NCBI GenBank assembly: GCA_046541515.1 | Contig: JBKHDD010000016.1 | Coordinates: forward strand, 1-49,428 | Reading direction: 5' to 3' | DNA length: 49,428 nucleotides | From: CAYFVR01 sp046541515 | GTDB taxonomy: Bacteria > Desulfobacterota > Desulfobacteria > Desulfobacterales > Desulfococcaceae | Shown: piece after piece, positions 41,698-49,428 of the stretch | Numbering within the stretch: the stretch's first letter is position 1 | How the letters are laid out: every line of letters begins with the position of its first letter | Notes under the pieces: model-generated | What the model was told of the DNA's origin: nothing | Databases searched by the model: none | What the model saw: only the letters and a program-made list of their open reading frames with translations | Translations under genes and position numbers: made by a program

Positions 41698-42813
41698 ATG
41701 ACAACCAAACGGGACTACTACGAAGTTCTGGGCCTTGCCCGGGACGCCGACGGGAATCAGGTCAAGGCCGCCTACCGAAAGATGGCGCTGAAATATCATC
41801 CGGACCGCAACCCCGGGGATACGGAAGCGGAAAACAAATTCAAAGAGGCCTCGGAAGCCTACGAGGTGTTGCGCGATCCGGAAAAGCGGGCCCTATACGA
41901 CCAGTACGGTCACCAGGGGCTGGAGGGCGCCGGCTTCTCCGGTTTTGGCGGATTCGACGACATCTTTTCCAGCTTCGGCGACATCTTCGAGGACTTTTTC
42001 GGCTTCGGCGCGGGCCGACGCGGAAAAAACCGCGTGCGGCGGGGCAACGATCTCCGCTACGACATCGAGCTGGATTTCATGGACGCGGCCTTCGGCACCG
42101 AAACCCAAATCACCGTGGACAAGCTGGAGCTGTGCGACCGTTGCGGAGGGGACCGATGCGAACCCGGCACCTCCCCGGAAACCTGTCGCGGTTGCGGAGG
42201 CGTGGGCCAGGTCTCCCGGTCCCAGGGATTTTTCACCGTGCGGACCACCTGCCCCCACTGCCGGGGCACCGGCCAGTCCATCCCCTCGCCCTGCAGCCGC
42301 TGCGCCGGGGCGGGGCAGGTCAAGGTCAGCAAAAAGGTGGCCCTTCGGGTGCCCGGCGGCGTGGACAACGGCTCCCGGCTCCGCCTGACCGGCGAGGGCG
42401 AGCCCAGCCCCGACGGCGGTCCTCCCGGCGACCTCTACGTGTTCATTCACGTGCGTCCCCACGAATTCTTCAAGCGGGAAGGCGTCCACGTCATTTGCCA
42501 GATTCCCATCAGCTTCATTCAGGCCGCGCTGGGGGACACCATCCAGGTGCCGACCCTGGAAGGGGAGCGGGACCTCGACATTCCAAAGGGCACCCAGCCC
42601 GGCGAGGTCTTCCGCCTGAACGGCGAAGGCATTCCCTCCCTGAAAACCGGCCGGCGGGGCGACCAGCTCATCCAGGTGGACGTGCGCACCCCCACCGGAC
42701 TCAACAAAAAGCAGGAATCGTTGCTGCGGGAATTCTCCAAGCTGGAATCGGGGAAATTCAAAAACAAAATGAAAAACATGCTGAAGGGAAATTCGGCCGG
42801 CGCGGCCCGCTGA
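41698..42813 (+). CDS. dnaJ: Chaperone protein DnaJ
   Basis: This 371-residue type I J-domain protein stimulates the ATPase of DnaK and delivers substrates to it. The J domain carries HPD at 34-36 (KYHPDRNPGD). A Gly/Phe stretch (about 77-110) follows, then a zinc region with four CxxCxG-like repeats (CDRCGG, CRGCGG, CPHCRG, CSRCAG), of which the last three show the cleanest G-x-G pattern. The C-terminal substrate domains run from about 200. The ATG at 41698 precedes the J domain directly. dnaK and grpE are not in the window. An intrinsic terminator follows. Confidence 0.95.
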   Translation: MTTKRDYYEVLGLARDADGNQVKAAYRKMALKYHPDRNPGDTEAENKFKEASEAYEVLRDPEKRALYDQYGHQGLEGAGFSGFGGFDDIFSSFGDIFEDFFGFGAGRRGKNRVRRGNDLRYDIELDFMDAAFGTETQITVDKLELCDRCGGDRCEPGTSPETCRGCGGVGQVSRSQGFFTVRTTCPHCRGTGQSIPSPCSRCAGAGQVKVSKKVALRVPGGVDNGSRLRLTGEGEPSPDGGPPGDLYVFIHVRPHEFFKREGVHVICQIPISFIQAALGDTIQVPTLEGERDLDIPKGTQPGEVFRLNGEGIPSLKTGRRGDQLIQVDVRTPTGLNKKQESLLREFSKLESGKFKNKMKNMLKGNSAGAAR

Positions 42814-42842
42814 CGCCCGAAACCGAGATGCCACGGCCGGCC

Positions 42843-42867
42843 GCCGGTGCGCGACCGGCTTTTTTTA
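42843..42867 (+). terminator. Intrinsic terminator of dnaJ
   Basis: GCCGGT (42843-42848) and ACCGGC (42854-42859) form a perfect 6-bp stem around a GCGCG loop, followed by eight T residues. It is 30 bases past the dnaJ stop. Confidence 0.85.
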
Positions 42868-42963
42868 TGGTCCGAACCGAGCCGGCTTTAAAGGGAAAAA
42901 GGCCGCCGGGATGGACCGGATTCGCGCGGACCGCGGGGGCCCGACTCGGAAGGAGAGCAACGC

Positions 42964-43338
42964 ATGTACGAACTGAAAGTCGTCACCCGTTTCGCCGCCG
43001 CCCATCAGTTGAAAATGGTGGCCCACAAATGTGAAAACCTCCACGGCCACAATTGGCGCATCGAAGTCTGCGTGGGCGGGGAACGGCTGAACGAGGCCGG
43101 CGTGCTGATGGATTTCGGGGAGATCAAACGGCACGTCAAGGAAATCATGGGGGAGCTGGACCACCGGTTCCTCAACGACCTCCCCCATTTCGGCGAGGAC
43201 AATCCGCCCTCTTCGGAGAACATCGCCCGGTTCGTGGGCGACACCCTTCAATCCCGGATCGACGGAAACGGCGTGAGGGTGACCCGGGTCGCCTCCTGGG
43301 AGTCGGACGACGCCTGCGCCACCTACATCCCGGCGTAG
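42964..43338 (+). CDS. queD: 6-carboxy-tetrahydropterin synthase QueD
   Basis: QueD converts 7,8-dihydroneopterin triphosphate to 6-carboxy-tetrahydropterin on the path to queuosine. The 124-residue protein has the zinc histidines H14 (AAHQ) and H27/H29 (LHGHNW), the catalytic C23 (KCENLHGH), FLNDLPHFGEDNPPSSENIARF, and the WESDDACATY end typical of QueD. The ATG has a GGAAGGAG ribosome-binding site. I looked for a preQ1 riboswitch in the leader and saw none. queC, queE and queF are not in the window. Confidence 0.94.
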   Translation: MYELKVVTRFAAAHQLKMVAHKCENLHGHNWRIEVCVGGERLNEAGVLMDFGEIKRHVKEIMGELDHRFLNDLPHFGEDNPPSSENIARFVGDTLQSRIDGNGVRVTRVASWESDDACATYIPA

Positions 43339-43521
43339 GGCGATTTGCGGAAAAAATCCATGCCATTCATTCCGGGGGCGCGGGGTTTTGCTCGCCGCCC
43401 GACCCGAAACCGGCCCCGATTCGACGAGGCAACGCGTCGTTCCCAGGGGCCGCGGCGCCGACTTTGTTTCCCAATCGCCCAAGACCGATCCCAATGGAAG
43501 CGCCGGCCGCGGACGCCGGCC

Positions 43522-44130
43522 TCAGTCCGTTTCGGGGTGAATCTCCCGCCAGCGGGCCAGAAGCTCTTCCCGGACGATCAGGGCATGGGCGTCGGGCACC
43601 GCCGCGCGGATGGCCTCCATCCCGCCCTCCTGGCGGTCCACCAGCACCACCGCCCGGACCACCTCCAGCCCTTCGGAGCGGGCCCGCTCCACCGCCTTGA
43701 TGGTGGAGCCGCCGGTGGTGGCCACGTCGTCGATCACCGCCACCCGCTCGCCGGGTTCCATGTCGCCCTCGATCCAGCGGACGATGCCGTGGTCCTTTTG
43801 CCGCTTCCGGATGGAAAAGGCCTTGAGGCCCCGGCCGGCCAGCTCCGAGGCAAAGGCGGTGGCCACGGCGATGGGATCGGCGCCGAAGGTGAGCCCCCCG
43901 ACCGCCGAAATCTCCGCGTCCGCCAGCGCCTCCGCCATCAGATTCCCGGTCAGCACCATCCCCCGGGGACTCAGGGTGGTGGGCTTGCAGTTGACGTAAA
44001 AATGGCTGGTGCGGCCGGACACCAGGCGGAAGGTCGGCTCGGCGCTGTACTGAAAGGATTTCCGGCAGAGCCGGTCGATCAATTCGGTTTTCAGCTCGGC
44101 GATTTCGGAAGAAGCGCGGGGGGATTTCAT
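43522..44130 (-). CDS. pyrE: Orotate phosphoribosyltransferase
   Basis: PyrE joins orotate and PRPP to make orotidine 5'-phosphate in pyrimidine synthesis. This 202-residue protein starts at the ATG at 44130. The PRPP-binding motif is VAVIDDVATTGGSTIKAV (about 130-147), and the substrate loop has IRKRQKDHG. The N-terminal helix and SGRTSHFYVNCKP (about 38-50) match the family. The frame stays open upstream to 44241, but the family start is at MKSPRASSEI. It is divergent from ftsE and sits behind a leader with an intrinsic terminator. Confidence 0.94.
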   Translation of the reverse strand: MKSPRASSEIAELKTELIDRLCRKSFQYSAEPTFRLVSGRTSHFYVNCKPTTLSPRGMVLTGNLMAEALADAEISAVGGLTFGADPIAVATAFASELAGRGLKAFSIRKRQKDHGIVRWIEGDMEPGERVAVIDDVATTGGSTIKAVERARSEGLEVVRAVVLVDRQEGGMEAIRAAVPDAHALIVREELLARWREIHPETD

Positions 44131-44163
44131 CGGAAAACCTTGAATTTCGGGTGGTCGGAATGT

Positions 44164-44214
44164 AAAAAGCCTCCACTGAATGGAAGAAGCGCATACGATG
44201 GGATCAGTGGAGGC
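44164..44214 (-). terminator. Intrinsic terminator within the pyrE leader (attenuator candidate)
   Basis: On the minus strand an 11-bp perfect stem, GCCTCCACTGA with TCAGTGGAGGC (plus-strand arms 44204-44214 and 44169-44179), encloses a 24-base loop. It is followed by five T residues (the A run at 44164-44168). It lies between the pyrE promoter and the pyrE ATG, about 34 bases before the start codon. A competing pairing of the early leader (GGCCGAG near 44249-44255) with CTCGGGCC at 44212-44219 would disturb the foot of the stem. Confidence 0.68.
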
Positions 44215-44259
44215 CCGAGCGGAGAAAACCGGAGACGGCACTCCCCGAACTCGGCCCTT

Positions 44260-44288
44260 TCCATATCATCGAAATCCGGCCCGGTCAA
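44260..44288 (-). promoter_or_regulatory. Candidate pyrE promoter
   Basis: On the minus strand TTGACC (44288-44283), a 17-base spacer and TATGGA (44265-44260). Transcription would start near 44253, giving a leader of about 120 nucleotides that includes the terminator hairpin at 44164-44214. Confidence 0.5.
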
Positions 44289-44330
44289 TCCAGCGGCCCG
44301 CCGGGTCCAACGCATCGGGAGCCCGCCCGC

Positions 44331-45035
44331 GTGGAGGTCTTCGACAAGCCCCGCACTCTCATCCAGATGTACAACGTCGCCAAGCGGTACGGCCCCCGAA
44401 CCGCTCTGGTTGACATCCGTCTGACCGTGGCGGACAATGAATTTTTGTTCCTTTCCGGCCCCAGCGGCGCGGGCAAAACCACCCTGCTCAAGCTCCTCTA
44501 CCTGGGAGAGCCGGCCTCCGAGGGGCAGATCATCGTGGACGGGATCAATCTGGCCCGGATCTCCCGCCGTCGGGTGCCGGAACTGCGGCGGAAATTCGGC
44601 ATCGTCTTTCAGGATTTCAAGCTCATTCCCAACCGGAACATTTACGACAACATCGCGCTGGTGGTGGAGGCCGTGGGCGCCCCCCGGCGGATGGTTCGCA
44701 AAAAAGTGCGAAACCTGCTGCGGACGGTGGGCATGGACGGCCGGGGCCGGGCCCTCCCCGCAAGCCTCTCCGGCGGAGAGCAGCAACGGGTCGCGGTGGC
44801 CCGCGCCATCGCCGGAAACCCCAAAATCATCGTCGCCGACGAACCCACGGGCAGCCTGGACGCGGAGGCGGCCGACGCCGTGATGGACCTGTTGCATCTG
44901 TACCACCGGCGGGGCGCCACCGTGATCATCGCCACCCACGACACCGAACTGATCCGCACCACCGGCGGCCGGGTGGTCCTGCTCAAGGCCGGACGGCTGG
45001 AAACCTCCACCGTCATTCCCGCCCTGCCCCGCTGA
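44331..45035 (+). CDS. ftsE: Cell-division ATP-binding protein FtsE
   Basis: FtsE is the cytoplasmic ATPase of the FtsEX complex, which controls septal peptidoglycan hydrolases. This 234-residue protein has Walker A GPSGAGKT (43-50), the Q-loop VFQDFKLIPNRN, the signature LSGGEQQRVAVARA and Walker B IIVADEPTGSLD. The GTG at 44331 is used here; an ATG 12 codons later (MYNVAKRYG) is also possible. Its stop overlaps the ftsX start by one base. Confidence 0.94.
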   Translation: MEVFDKPRTLIQMYNVAKRYGPRTALVDIRLTVADNEFLFLSGPSGAGKTTLLKLLYLGEPASEGQIIVDGINLARISRRRVPELRRKFGIVFQDFKLIPNRNIYDNIALVVEAVGAPRRMVRKKVRNLLRTVGMDGRGRALPASLSGGEQQRVAVARAIAGNPKIIVADEPTGSLDAEAADAVMDLLHLYHRRGATVIIATHDTELIRTTGGRVVLLKAGRLETSTVIPALPR

Positions 45036-45910
45036 TGTCCATGCTTCGCCGCGCCATTCGGGATCTCGCGGCCAACCGGCTGCTCAATCTGGTCACCGCG
45101 GCCACCGTCGCGCTGGCGGTGCTCATCTTCAGCGCCTTCGCGCTGTTCCTCCAGAACGCCGACGGCATGATCCAGGCCTGGATGCGGGACATGCGGGTGA
45201 TGGCCTACTTGCGGGCCGACGCCCCGCCGGAAGCGGCGGAGCGGCTCCGGGCCCAAATCGGTCGGCTCGCCGGGGTTCGGGAGGTCCGGTTCATTTCCCG
45301 GGAAACCGCCCTGGCCCGGTTCCGGGAACAGCTCGGCCCCCAGGCGTCCCTGCTGGACGGCCTCTCGGACAATCCGCTGCCCGACGCCTTCGAAGTCTAC
45401 CTGACCGTCTCCCCCCGAACCTGGGAACGGCTGGCGGCCGCGGCCGAAGCGGTGGCGGAGCTGGAGGGGGTGGCCGAGGTGGAATACGGCCGGGAGTGGC
45501 TGGGCCGGGTCATGGGCGTGGTTTCGCTGTTCCGGCTGACCGCCTACGCCCTGGGCGGCCTCTTCTTTCTGGCCACCCTGTTTTTCGTGGCCAACACCAT
45601 TCGCCTGGTCCTTCACTCCCGTCGGCATGAAATTGAAATTCTGCGGCTGGTGGGCGCCACCGAAGGATTCATCAAAGACCCGATCTACGTGGGCGGCCTG
45701 CTGCTGGGGGCGGCCGGCGGCGCGCTGGGACTCGCGGCCCTGTACGGCCTGTTCCGGTTTCTGACCGCCCACCTGGACTCCGCCCTGCTGACGCCGACCT
45801 TTGCCCTCCGCTTCCTGCCGCCCCGGGCCGTGATCGGCGTGCTGGCGGGCAGCGGCTTCGTGGGATGGCTGGGATGTTTTCTCTCTCTCCGACAATATCG
45901 AAACGGCTGA
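45035..45910 (+). CDS. ftsX: Cell-division membrane protein FtsX
   Basis: This 291-residue protein has four membrane segments, at about 22-42, 168-190, 220-245 and 263-283. A periplasmic loop (about 48-160) has the FtsX-type EVRFISRETALARFREQLG pattern. FtsX couples ATP hydrolysis by FtsE to a periplasmic activator of amidases. It overlaps ftsE by one base, and the next gene, encoding an EnvC-like protein, overlaps its end by about 46 bases. The context fixes the role. Confidence 0.93.
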   Translation: MSMLRRAIRDLAANRLLNLVTAATVALAVLIFSAFALFLQNADGMIQAWMRDMRVMAYLRADAPPEAAERLRAQIGRLAGVREVRFISRETALARFREQLGPQASLLDGLSDNPLPDAFEVYLTVSPRTWERLAAAAEAVAELEGVAEVEYGREWLGRVMGVVSLFRLTAYALGGLFFLATLFFVANTIRLVLHSRRHEIEILRLVGATEGFIKDPIYVGGLLLGAAGGALGLAALYGLFRFLTAHLDSALLTPTFALRFLPPRAVIGVLAGSGFVGWLGCFLSLRQYRNG

Positions 45911-47085
45911 TTTGGGGGATCGCCCTGGCCCTGCCCCTGGCGGCGGCCGGCCCGGGCGCGGCGGAAACCGTGAAGGGACTTCAGCGGGACGCCCGGCGGG
46001 TGGAACGCGAGTTGCGGGACGCCCGGGAATCGGCCGCGGAACTGGATAAGCGGGAGCGCTCGATCGCCGGCGACCTGGACCGGATGGCGCGGGAGCTTAA
46101 CCGGGCCCGACGGGCGGCCAGAGACACCGCCGAGGCGTTGGAAAACCTGGACGGCCGGATCGCCGAGGCCGAAGCCGCCTTTGAAACCCTAAGCCGGCGA
46201 CTTCGGGAAGGGCGCGAACGGGCGGCCACCCGCGCCGTGAGCCTGTACAAGCTCCAGGCCCTGGGGTCGATCCACCTGCTGGCCAGCGCCGGATCGGTGG
46301 GGGAATTCTTCGAGCGGCGCACCGCCCTGCGGCGGGTCCTGGCCCGGGACGAAACCCTGCTGGACGAGCTGGGCGCCCGGCAGGCGGAGCTGGATTTGCT
46401 CGCCGCGGAAATCCAGACCATCCGGGAGAAGCGCCAGGCCGCCGCCCGGAAGCGCCAGCGGGCCGCCGCCCGGTTGAACGCGGCCCGAACCGCCCGGCGC
46501 GGCCTGCTGGCCCGGGTGCGGAAGGAAAAGTCCCTGGCCGCCGAGGCGGTGGCCGCCCTGACCGACGCCGCCGCCGCCCTGGACCGCCGCATCCGGGCGC
46601 TGGAGGCCGAGATCCGAGCGCGAAACCGGGTTCGAGATCGGGCGCGAAAACAGGCGAAAGCCGCGGCGGGGACGGGAGCCTTCGCCCGGCATAAGGGCTT
46701 GCTAAACATGCCCGCAACCGGTAAGATAACAACATTTTTCGGCCCGTTCGAAAACCCCGAATTCGGCGTCCGCAATTTTCAGAGCGGCATCGTGATCCGC
46801 ACGGAGCCGGGCGCGCCCGTCCGGTCGGTGGGAGACGGGGAGGTGATCTACGCCGGCTGGTTCAAAGGCTACGGCAACATGATCATCCTCGACCATGGCG
46901 ACCACTACTACACCCTCTACGCCCATGCCGGCGAACTGTTCAAGGGGGAGGGCGACATCGTTCGGTCCGGAGAGGTCATCGCCTCGGCGGGCCACGGCGG
47001 CGCCATGGAGGGATCGGGCCTCCATTTCGAAGTGCGCCATCACGGAAAACCGCTGGATCCCATGGAATGGCTCAAGACGGGGTAA
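45865..47085 (+). CDS. envC: EnvC-like murein hydrolase activator (coiled coil + degenerate LytM domain)
   Basis: This protein has 406 residues from the ATG at 45865 (403 from an in-frame ATG at 45874; neither start is decided by a ribosome-binding site). It has a signal peptide (about 1-33), a long Arg/Ala/Glu-rich coiled coil (about 35-275) and a C-terminal LytM domain (about 285-405). The LytM domain reads FQSGIVIRTEPGAPV where active enzymes have an HxGxD-type metal motif, so two metal ligands are missing. YAHAG and LHFEV remain. That pattern fits a non-catalytic activator of amidases such as EnvC. Overlap with ftsX and coupling to ftsEX support this. Confidence 0.88.
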   Translation: MAGMFSLSPTISKRLIWGIALALPLAAAGPGAAETVKGLQRDARRVERELRDARESAAELDKRERSIAGDLDRMARELNRARRAARDTAEALENLDGRIAEAEAAFETLSRRLREGRERAATRAVSLYKLQALGSIHLLASAGSVGEFFERRTALRRVLARDETLLDELGARQAELDLLAAEIQTIREKRQAAARKRQRAAARLNAARTARRGLLARVRKEKSLAAEAVAALTDAAAALDRRIRALEAEIRARNRVRDRARKQAKAAAGTGAFARHKGLLNMPATGKITTFFGPFENPEFGVRNFQSGIVIRTEPGAPVRSVGDGEVIYAGWFKGYGNMIILDHGDHYYTLYAHAGELFKGEGDIVRSGEVIASAGHGGAMEGSGLHFEVRHHGKPLDPMEWLKTG

Positions 47086-47110
47086 CCCCAAGGCGTACCC
47101 TAAGGAGTTA

Positions 47111-48493
47111 ATGATGTCCCGAAGAAATCAAAAACCGGTCCAACTTTGGCTGGTGGTTCTGATCACGGCCCTGGTCTCCATCGCCGGCTCCGGCTTTTAC
47201 CGCAACCTTTCGGCCAGCGACGACGCCGCCTACAAAGGGCTCAAAATTTTCGCCGACGTGCTGGACCTGATCGAGAAAAACTACGTGGACACGGTGGACA
47301 CCGAAGACCTGATCCACGAGGCCATCCAGGGGATGGTGCACAGCCTGGACCCCCACTCCCAGCTGCTGCCGCCCGAGGCCTTCGAGGAGCTGCAGATCGA
47401 CACCCGCGGCGAATTCGGCGGAATCGGCATCGTCATCACCATGCAAAACCGGCTGCTGACCGTCATCTCCCCCATCGAAGGCACGCCGGCCCACGAGGCC
47501 GGGGTCAAGGCGGGCGACATCATCGTCGAGTTGGACGGCCAGTCCACCAAGGACATGATGCTCTGGGAGGCCGTGAAAATGATGCGGGGGCCCAAGGGCG
47601 AATCGGTGACCATCAAAATCGTTCGGGAGGGCGTCGAGGAGCCGCTGGAGTTCAACCTGGTGCGCGACATCATCCCCATCGAAAGCGTGCGGTCCCTGGC
47701 CCTTCGCCCCGGCTTCGGCTACGTGCGGATCACCAATTTTCAGGAAAACACCACCGAGGATCTCCAGGCCGCGCTGGCCGAGCTGGAAAACGGCGAAACG
47801 CCGATGAAGGGGCTGGTGCTCGACCTGCGGGACAATCCCGGCGGGCTGCTCAACCAGGCCATCGACGTGAGCGACCTGTTCCTGGACGAGGGCGCCATCG
47901 TCTCCATCAAGGGACGGCAGGAGAAGCACACCAAGGTCTTCGAGGCCCGGGGCGACCGGTCGCCCCACAACTATCCCATCGTGGTGCTGGTCAACGGCGG
48001 CACGGCCAGCGCCTCCGAGATCGTGGCCGGCGCCCTGCAGGACCACAAGCGGGCCGTCATTCTGGGCACCGCCTCCTTCGGCAAGGGCTCGGTTCAAACG
48101 GTGGAGACCCTCCGGGACGGCTACGGCCTCAAATTCACCATCGCCCGCTACTACACCCCCAGCGGCCGCTCCATCCAGGCCCAGGGCATCGAGCCGGACA
48201 TCGTGGTGAGGCACCGCTTCCTGGACGAAGAGGAGACGATGTCCGAAGACGAAAGGCTCAAGGAGGCCGACCTCCGCAACCGCCTGGACGCCATCCCCTT
48301 TGGAACGGACGAAGAGACCGAAACCGAGGGGGCGGACGACGCGGCCGGCCAAGACGAGGACGGCCGACGTCCCCGGGCCGACGAAAACCGCTACGGCCCC
48401 CTGGACCGCGAGACCCTGGACGCCGACAACCAGGTGATTCGGGCGCTGGAAATCCTCAAGGGATACGGCATTTTCACGGAAGCCCGCGGTTGA
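47111..48493 (+). CDS. ctpA: Carboxy-terminal processing protease (S41 family, PDZ)
   Basis: This 460-residue protein has an N-terminal membrane anchor or signal (about 11-28). A PDZ domain (about 95-180, with EFGGIGIVITMQNRLLTVISP and AGVKAGDIIVELDG) follows, then the S41 catalytic region. The serine lies in GGTASASEI (about 296-304) and the catalytic lysine is K325 in SFGKGSVQ. An acidic tail (about 370-430) precedes a conserved end. A TAAGGAG ribosome-binding site precedes tandem ATGs at 47111/47114. It is 25 bases after the EnvC-like gene. Ctp proteases trim or degrade periplasmic proteins, and in some bacteria peptidoglycan hydrolases; here that is inferred from context. Confidence 0.94.
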   Translation: MMSRRNQKPVQLWLVVLITALVSIAGSGFYRNLSASDDAAYKGLKIFADVLDLIEKNYVDTVDTEDLIHEAIQGMVHSLDPHSQLLPPEAFEELQIDTRGEFGGIGIVITMQNRLLTVISPIEGTPAHEAGVKAGDIIVELDGQSTKDMMLWEAVKMMRGPKGESVTIKIVREGVEEPLEFNLVRDIIPIESVRSLALRPGFGYVRITNFQENTTEDLQAALAELENGETPMKGLVLDLRDNPGGLLNQAIDVSDLFLDEGAIVSIKGRQEKHTKVFEARGDRSPHNYPIVVLVNGGTASASEIVAGALQDHKRAVILGTASFGKGSVQTVETLRDGYGLKFTIARYYTPSGRSIQAQGIEPDIVVRHRFLDEEETMSEDERLKEADLRNRLDAIPFGTDEETETEGADDAAGQDEDGRRPRADENRYGPLDRETLDADNQVIRALEILKGYGIFTEARG

Positions 48494-49341
48494 TCTCTCT
48501 TCCATCGTTTTTCCCCGCCCGTCCGGCTTCCCTCGCCGGGCGGGCGGTTTTTCTCGCCCTTCTGTTGGCCTTCGCCGCTCCGGCGTTCGCCGACGGCCCC
48601 GTCCACGAGCTGTATCCGGAAGCCCCCGACGCGTCGCCCCTCCCGTCCGCCGGCCGCCGGCTGGGTCGCCGCGCCCCGCGGGTCGCCATCATCATCGACG
48701 ACATCGGCTTCGACGCGGCCCTGGCCGAGGCGTTTCTGTCGCTGGAAATCCCGCTCACCTTTTCCCTGCTCCCCCACGCCCCCCATCGGCTCGACCTTGC
48801 CCGTCGGGCCGCCGACGCCGGCGTGGAAATCATGCTCCACCTGCCCATGGAGCCGCTGGAATATCCCCGGGTATCCCCCGGCCCCGAGGCGCTCCTGTCG
48901 TCCCAATCCGGCGATCGGATGGCCGAACGACTGTCCGCCGCGCTCTCCCGTCTTCCCCAGGTCCGGGGCGTCAACAACCACATGGGCTCCCGACTGACCG
49001 GCCTGCCGGCCCCCATCCATCGCGTGTTGTCGGTGTTGCGGGAGCGGGACCTCTATTTCGTGGACAGCGTCACCCGCCCCGGCAGCGTCTGTCGGGCGGT
49101 GGCCCGCCGCCTTCAGATTCCCTTCGCCGACCGGGACGTCTTTCTGGACCACGATCTCCGTCCGGCGGCCATTGACCGCCAGATCGAAATGCTGATCCGC
49201 ACCGCCCGGGCCTACGGCCAGGCCGTGGGCATCGGCCATCCCCACGCCGTCACCCGCGACGCCCTGGAAAAAGCCCGACCCCGTTTGATGGAGCAGGTCC
49301 AGCTCGTCCCCGCCTCCCGCATCGTCCAGACCGCCGGATAG
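48490..49341 (+). CDS. Divergent polysaccharide deacetylase family protein
   Basis: A TTG at 48490 overlaps the ctpA stop (TTGA) and opens a 283-residue frame with a signal peptide (about 1-34). The mature protein begins near residue 70 with RVAIIIDDIGFD. LTFSLLPHAPH, EIMLHLPMEP and GVNNHMGSRLTG follow: the NodB-like motifs of the divergent polysaccharide deacetylase (YibQ-type) family. It is expected in the periplasm, acting on cell-wall glycans, though activity has rarely been shown. No ATG lies before the domain, so the TTG is the best start; the ribosome-binding site is weak. It ends the ftsE-ftsX-envC-ctpA run. Confidence 0.86.
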   Translation: MISLPSFFPARPASLAGRAVFLALLLAFAAPAFADGPVHELYPEAPDASPLPSAGRRLGRRAPRVAIIIDDIGFDAALAEAFLSLEIPLTFSLLPHAPHRLDLARRAADAGVEIMLHLPMEPLEYPRVSPGPEALLSSQSGDRMAERLSAALSRLPQVRGVNNHMGSRLTGLPAPIHRVLSVLRERDLYFVDSVTRPGSVCRAVARRLQIPFADRDVFLDHDLRPAAIDRQIEMLIRTARAYGQAVGIGHPHAVTRDALEKARPRLMEQVQLVPASRIVQTAG

Positions 49342-49428
49342 GTTCCGGAACCGCCTTCCGCCTCCCCCGTGAAAAAAGGCCGCGAATCGGGCTTTACTTT
49401 TTCAAAAACTTTTTGGTAAAGTAAGGGG

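Noticed and set aside
42868..42963. preQ1 riboswitch upstream of queD
   Set aside because: The leader is short and GC-rich and lacks the A-rich tail and hairpin of preQ1-I; nothing like preQ1-II is visible.
44131..44194. A leader-peptide ORF (starting with MRFFHSVEAF) in the pyrE attenuator loop
   Set aside because: The frame has no stop near the hairpin and continues for 275 codons as a shadow of pyrE, unlike a real leader peptide.
49380..49428. A terminator or promoter in the AT-rich stretch at the right edge
   Set aside because: CTTTAC and GTAAAG arms enclose imperfect A/T runs, but the element continues beyond the window and neither a clean stem with T tract nor a good -35/-10 pair can be assigned.

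Overview
This is a GC-rich window (I judge about 65% GC; not computed) densely packed with bacterial chromosomal genes. The content points to an anaerobic, Gram-negative member of the Desulfobacterota, probably a relative of the sulfate reducers. The clues are an oxygen-sensitive class III ribonucleotide reductase (nrdD-nrdG), a siroheme synthase / ccsA / hemA cluster, a complete liv operon, DsbD with a periplasmic thioredoxin, type IV pilus ATPases, and an ftsEX-envC-ctpA-polysaccharide deacetylase operon. This assignment is an inference from gene content. I found no rRNA, tRNA, CRISPR array, insertion sequence or prophage.

Layout. 1-2.4 kb (minus): yggT, pilT and a second PilT-like ATPase cut by the window edge. 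2.8-6.4 kb (plus): proC, dsbD and a thioredoxin. 6.5-10 kb: a small membrane protein, then nrdD-nrdG behind a promoter with two NrdR-type boxes and an intrinsic terminator inside the leader. 10-14.3 kb (minus): three envelope proteins, a PEGA/TPR-like protein made of about 111-residue repeats, an OmpA-like lipoprotein and an LEA2-type lipoprotein. 14.5-16 kb: a YihY/BrkB membrane protein. 16-21 kb (minus): livK-livH-livM-livG-livF. 21.3-27.4 kb: one giant 2057-residue exported protein of uncertain family. 27.5-27.9 kb: the remnant of a MntA-type nucleotidyltransferase antitoxin. 27.9-31.8 kb (minus): MoxR ATPase, DUF58 protein and transglutaminase-like membrane protein in one operon. 32.3-38.2 kb (plus): DHH phosphoesterase, MBL hydrolase, siroheme synthase, ccsA, hemA and fabD. 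38.3-43.3 kb: DUF1178 protein (minus), SH3/coiled-coil membrane protein, nadB, dnaJ and queD. 43.5-44.1 kb (minus): pyrE with a terminator in its leader. 44.3-49.3 kb (plus): ftsE, ftsX, envC-like, ctpA-like and a divergent polysaccharide deacetylase.

How the genes fit together. The tetrapyrrole block would feed heme and siroheme to cytochromes c (assembled by CcsA) and to sulfite-reductase-type enzymes encoded elsewhere. The dsbD/thioredoxin pair supplies periplasmic reductant. The last operon is a septal peptidoglycan-remodelling unit. Two nucleotide-metabolism genes, nrdD and pyrE, both carry an intrinsic terminator between promoter and start codon, which suggests attenuation-like control. 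The most novel-looking objects are the giant exported protein, the four-repeat PEGA protein with its OmpA-like and LEA2 neighbours, and the two attenuator-like leaders.
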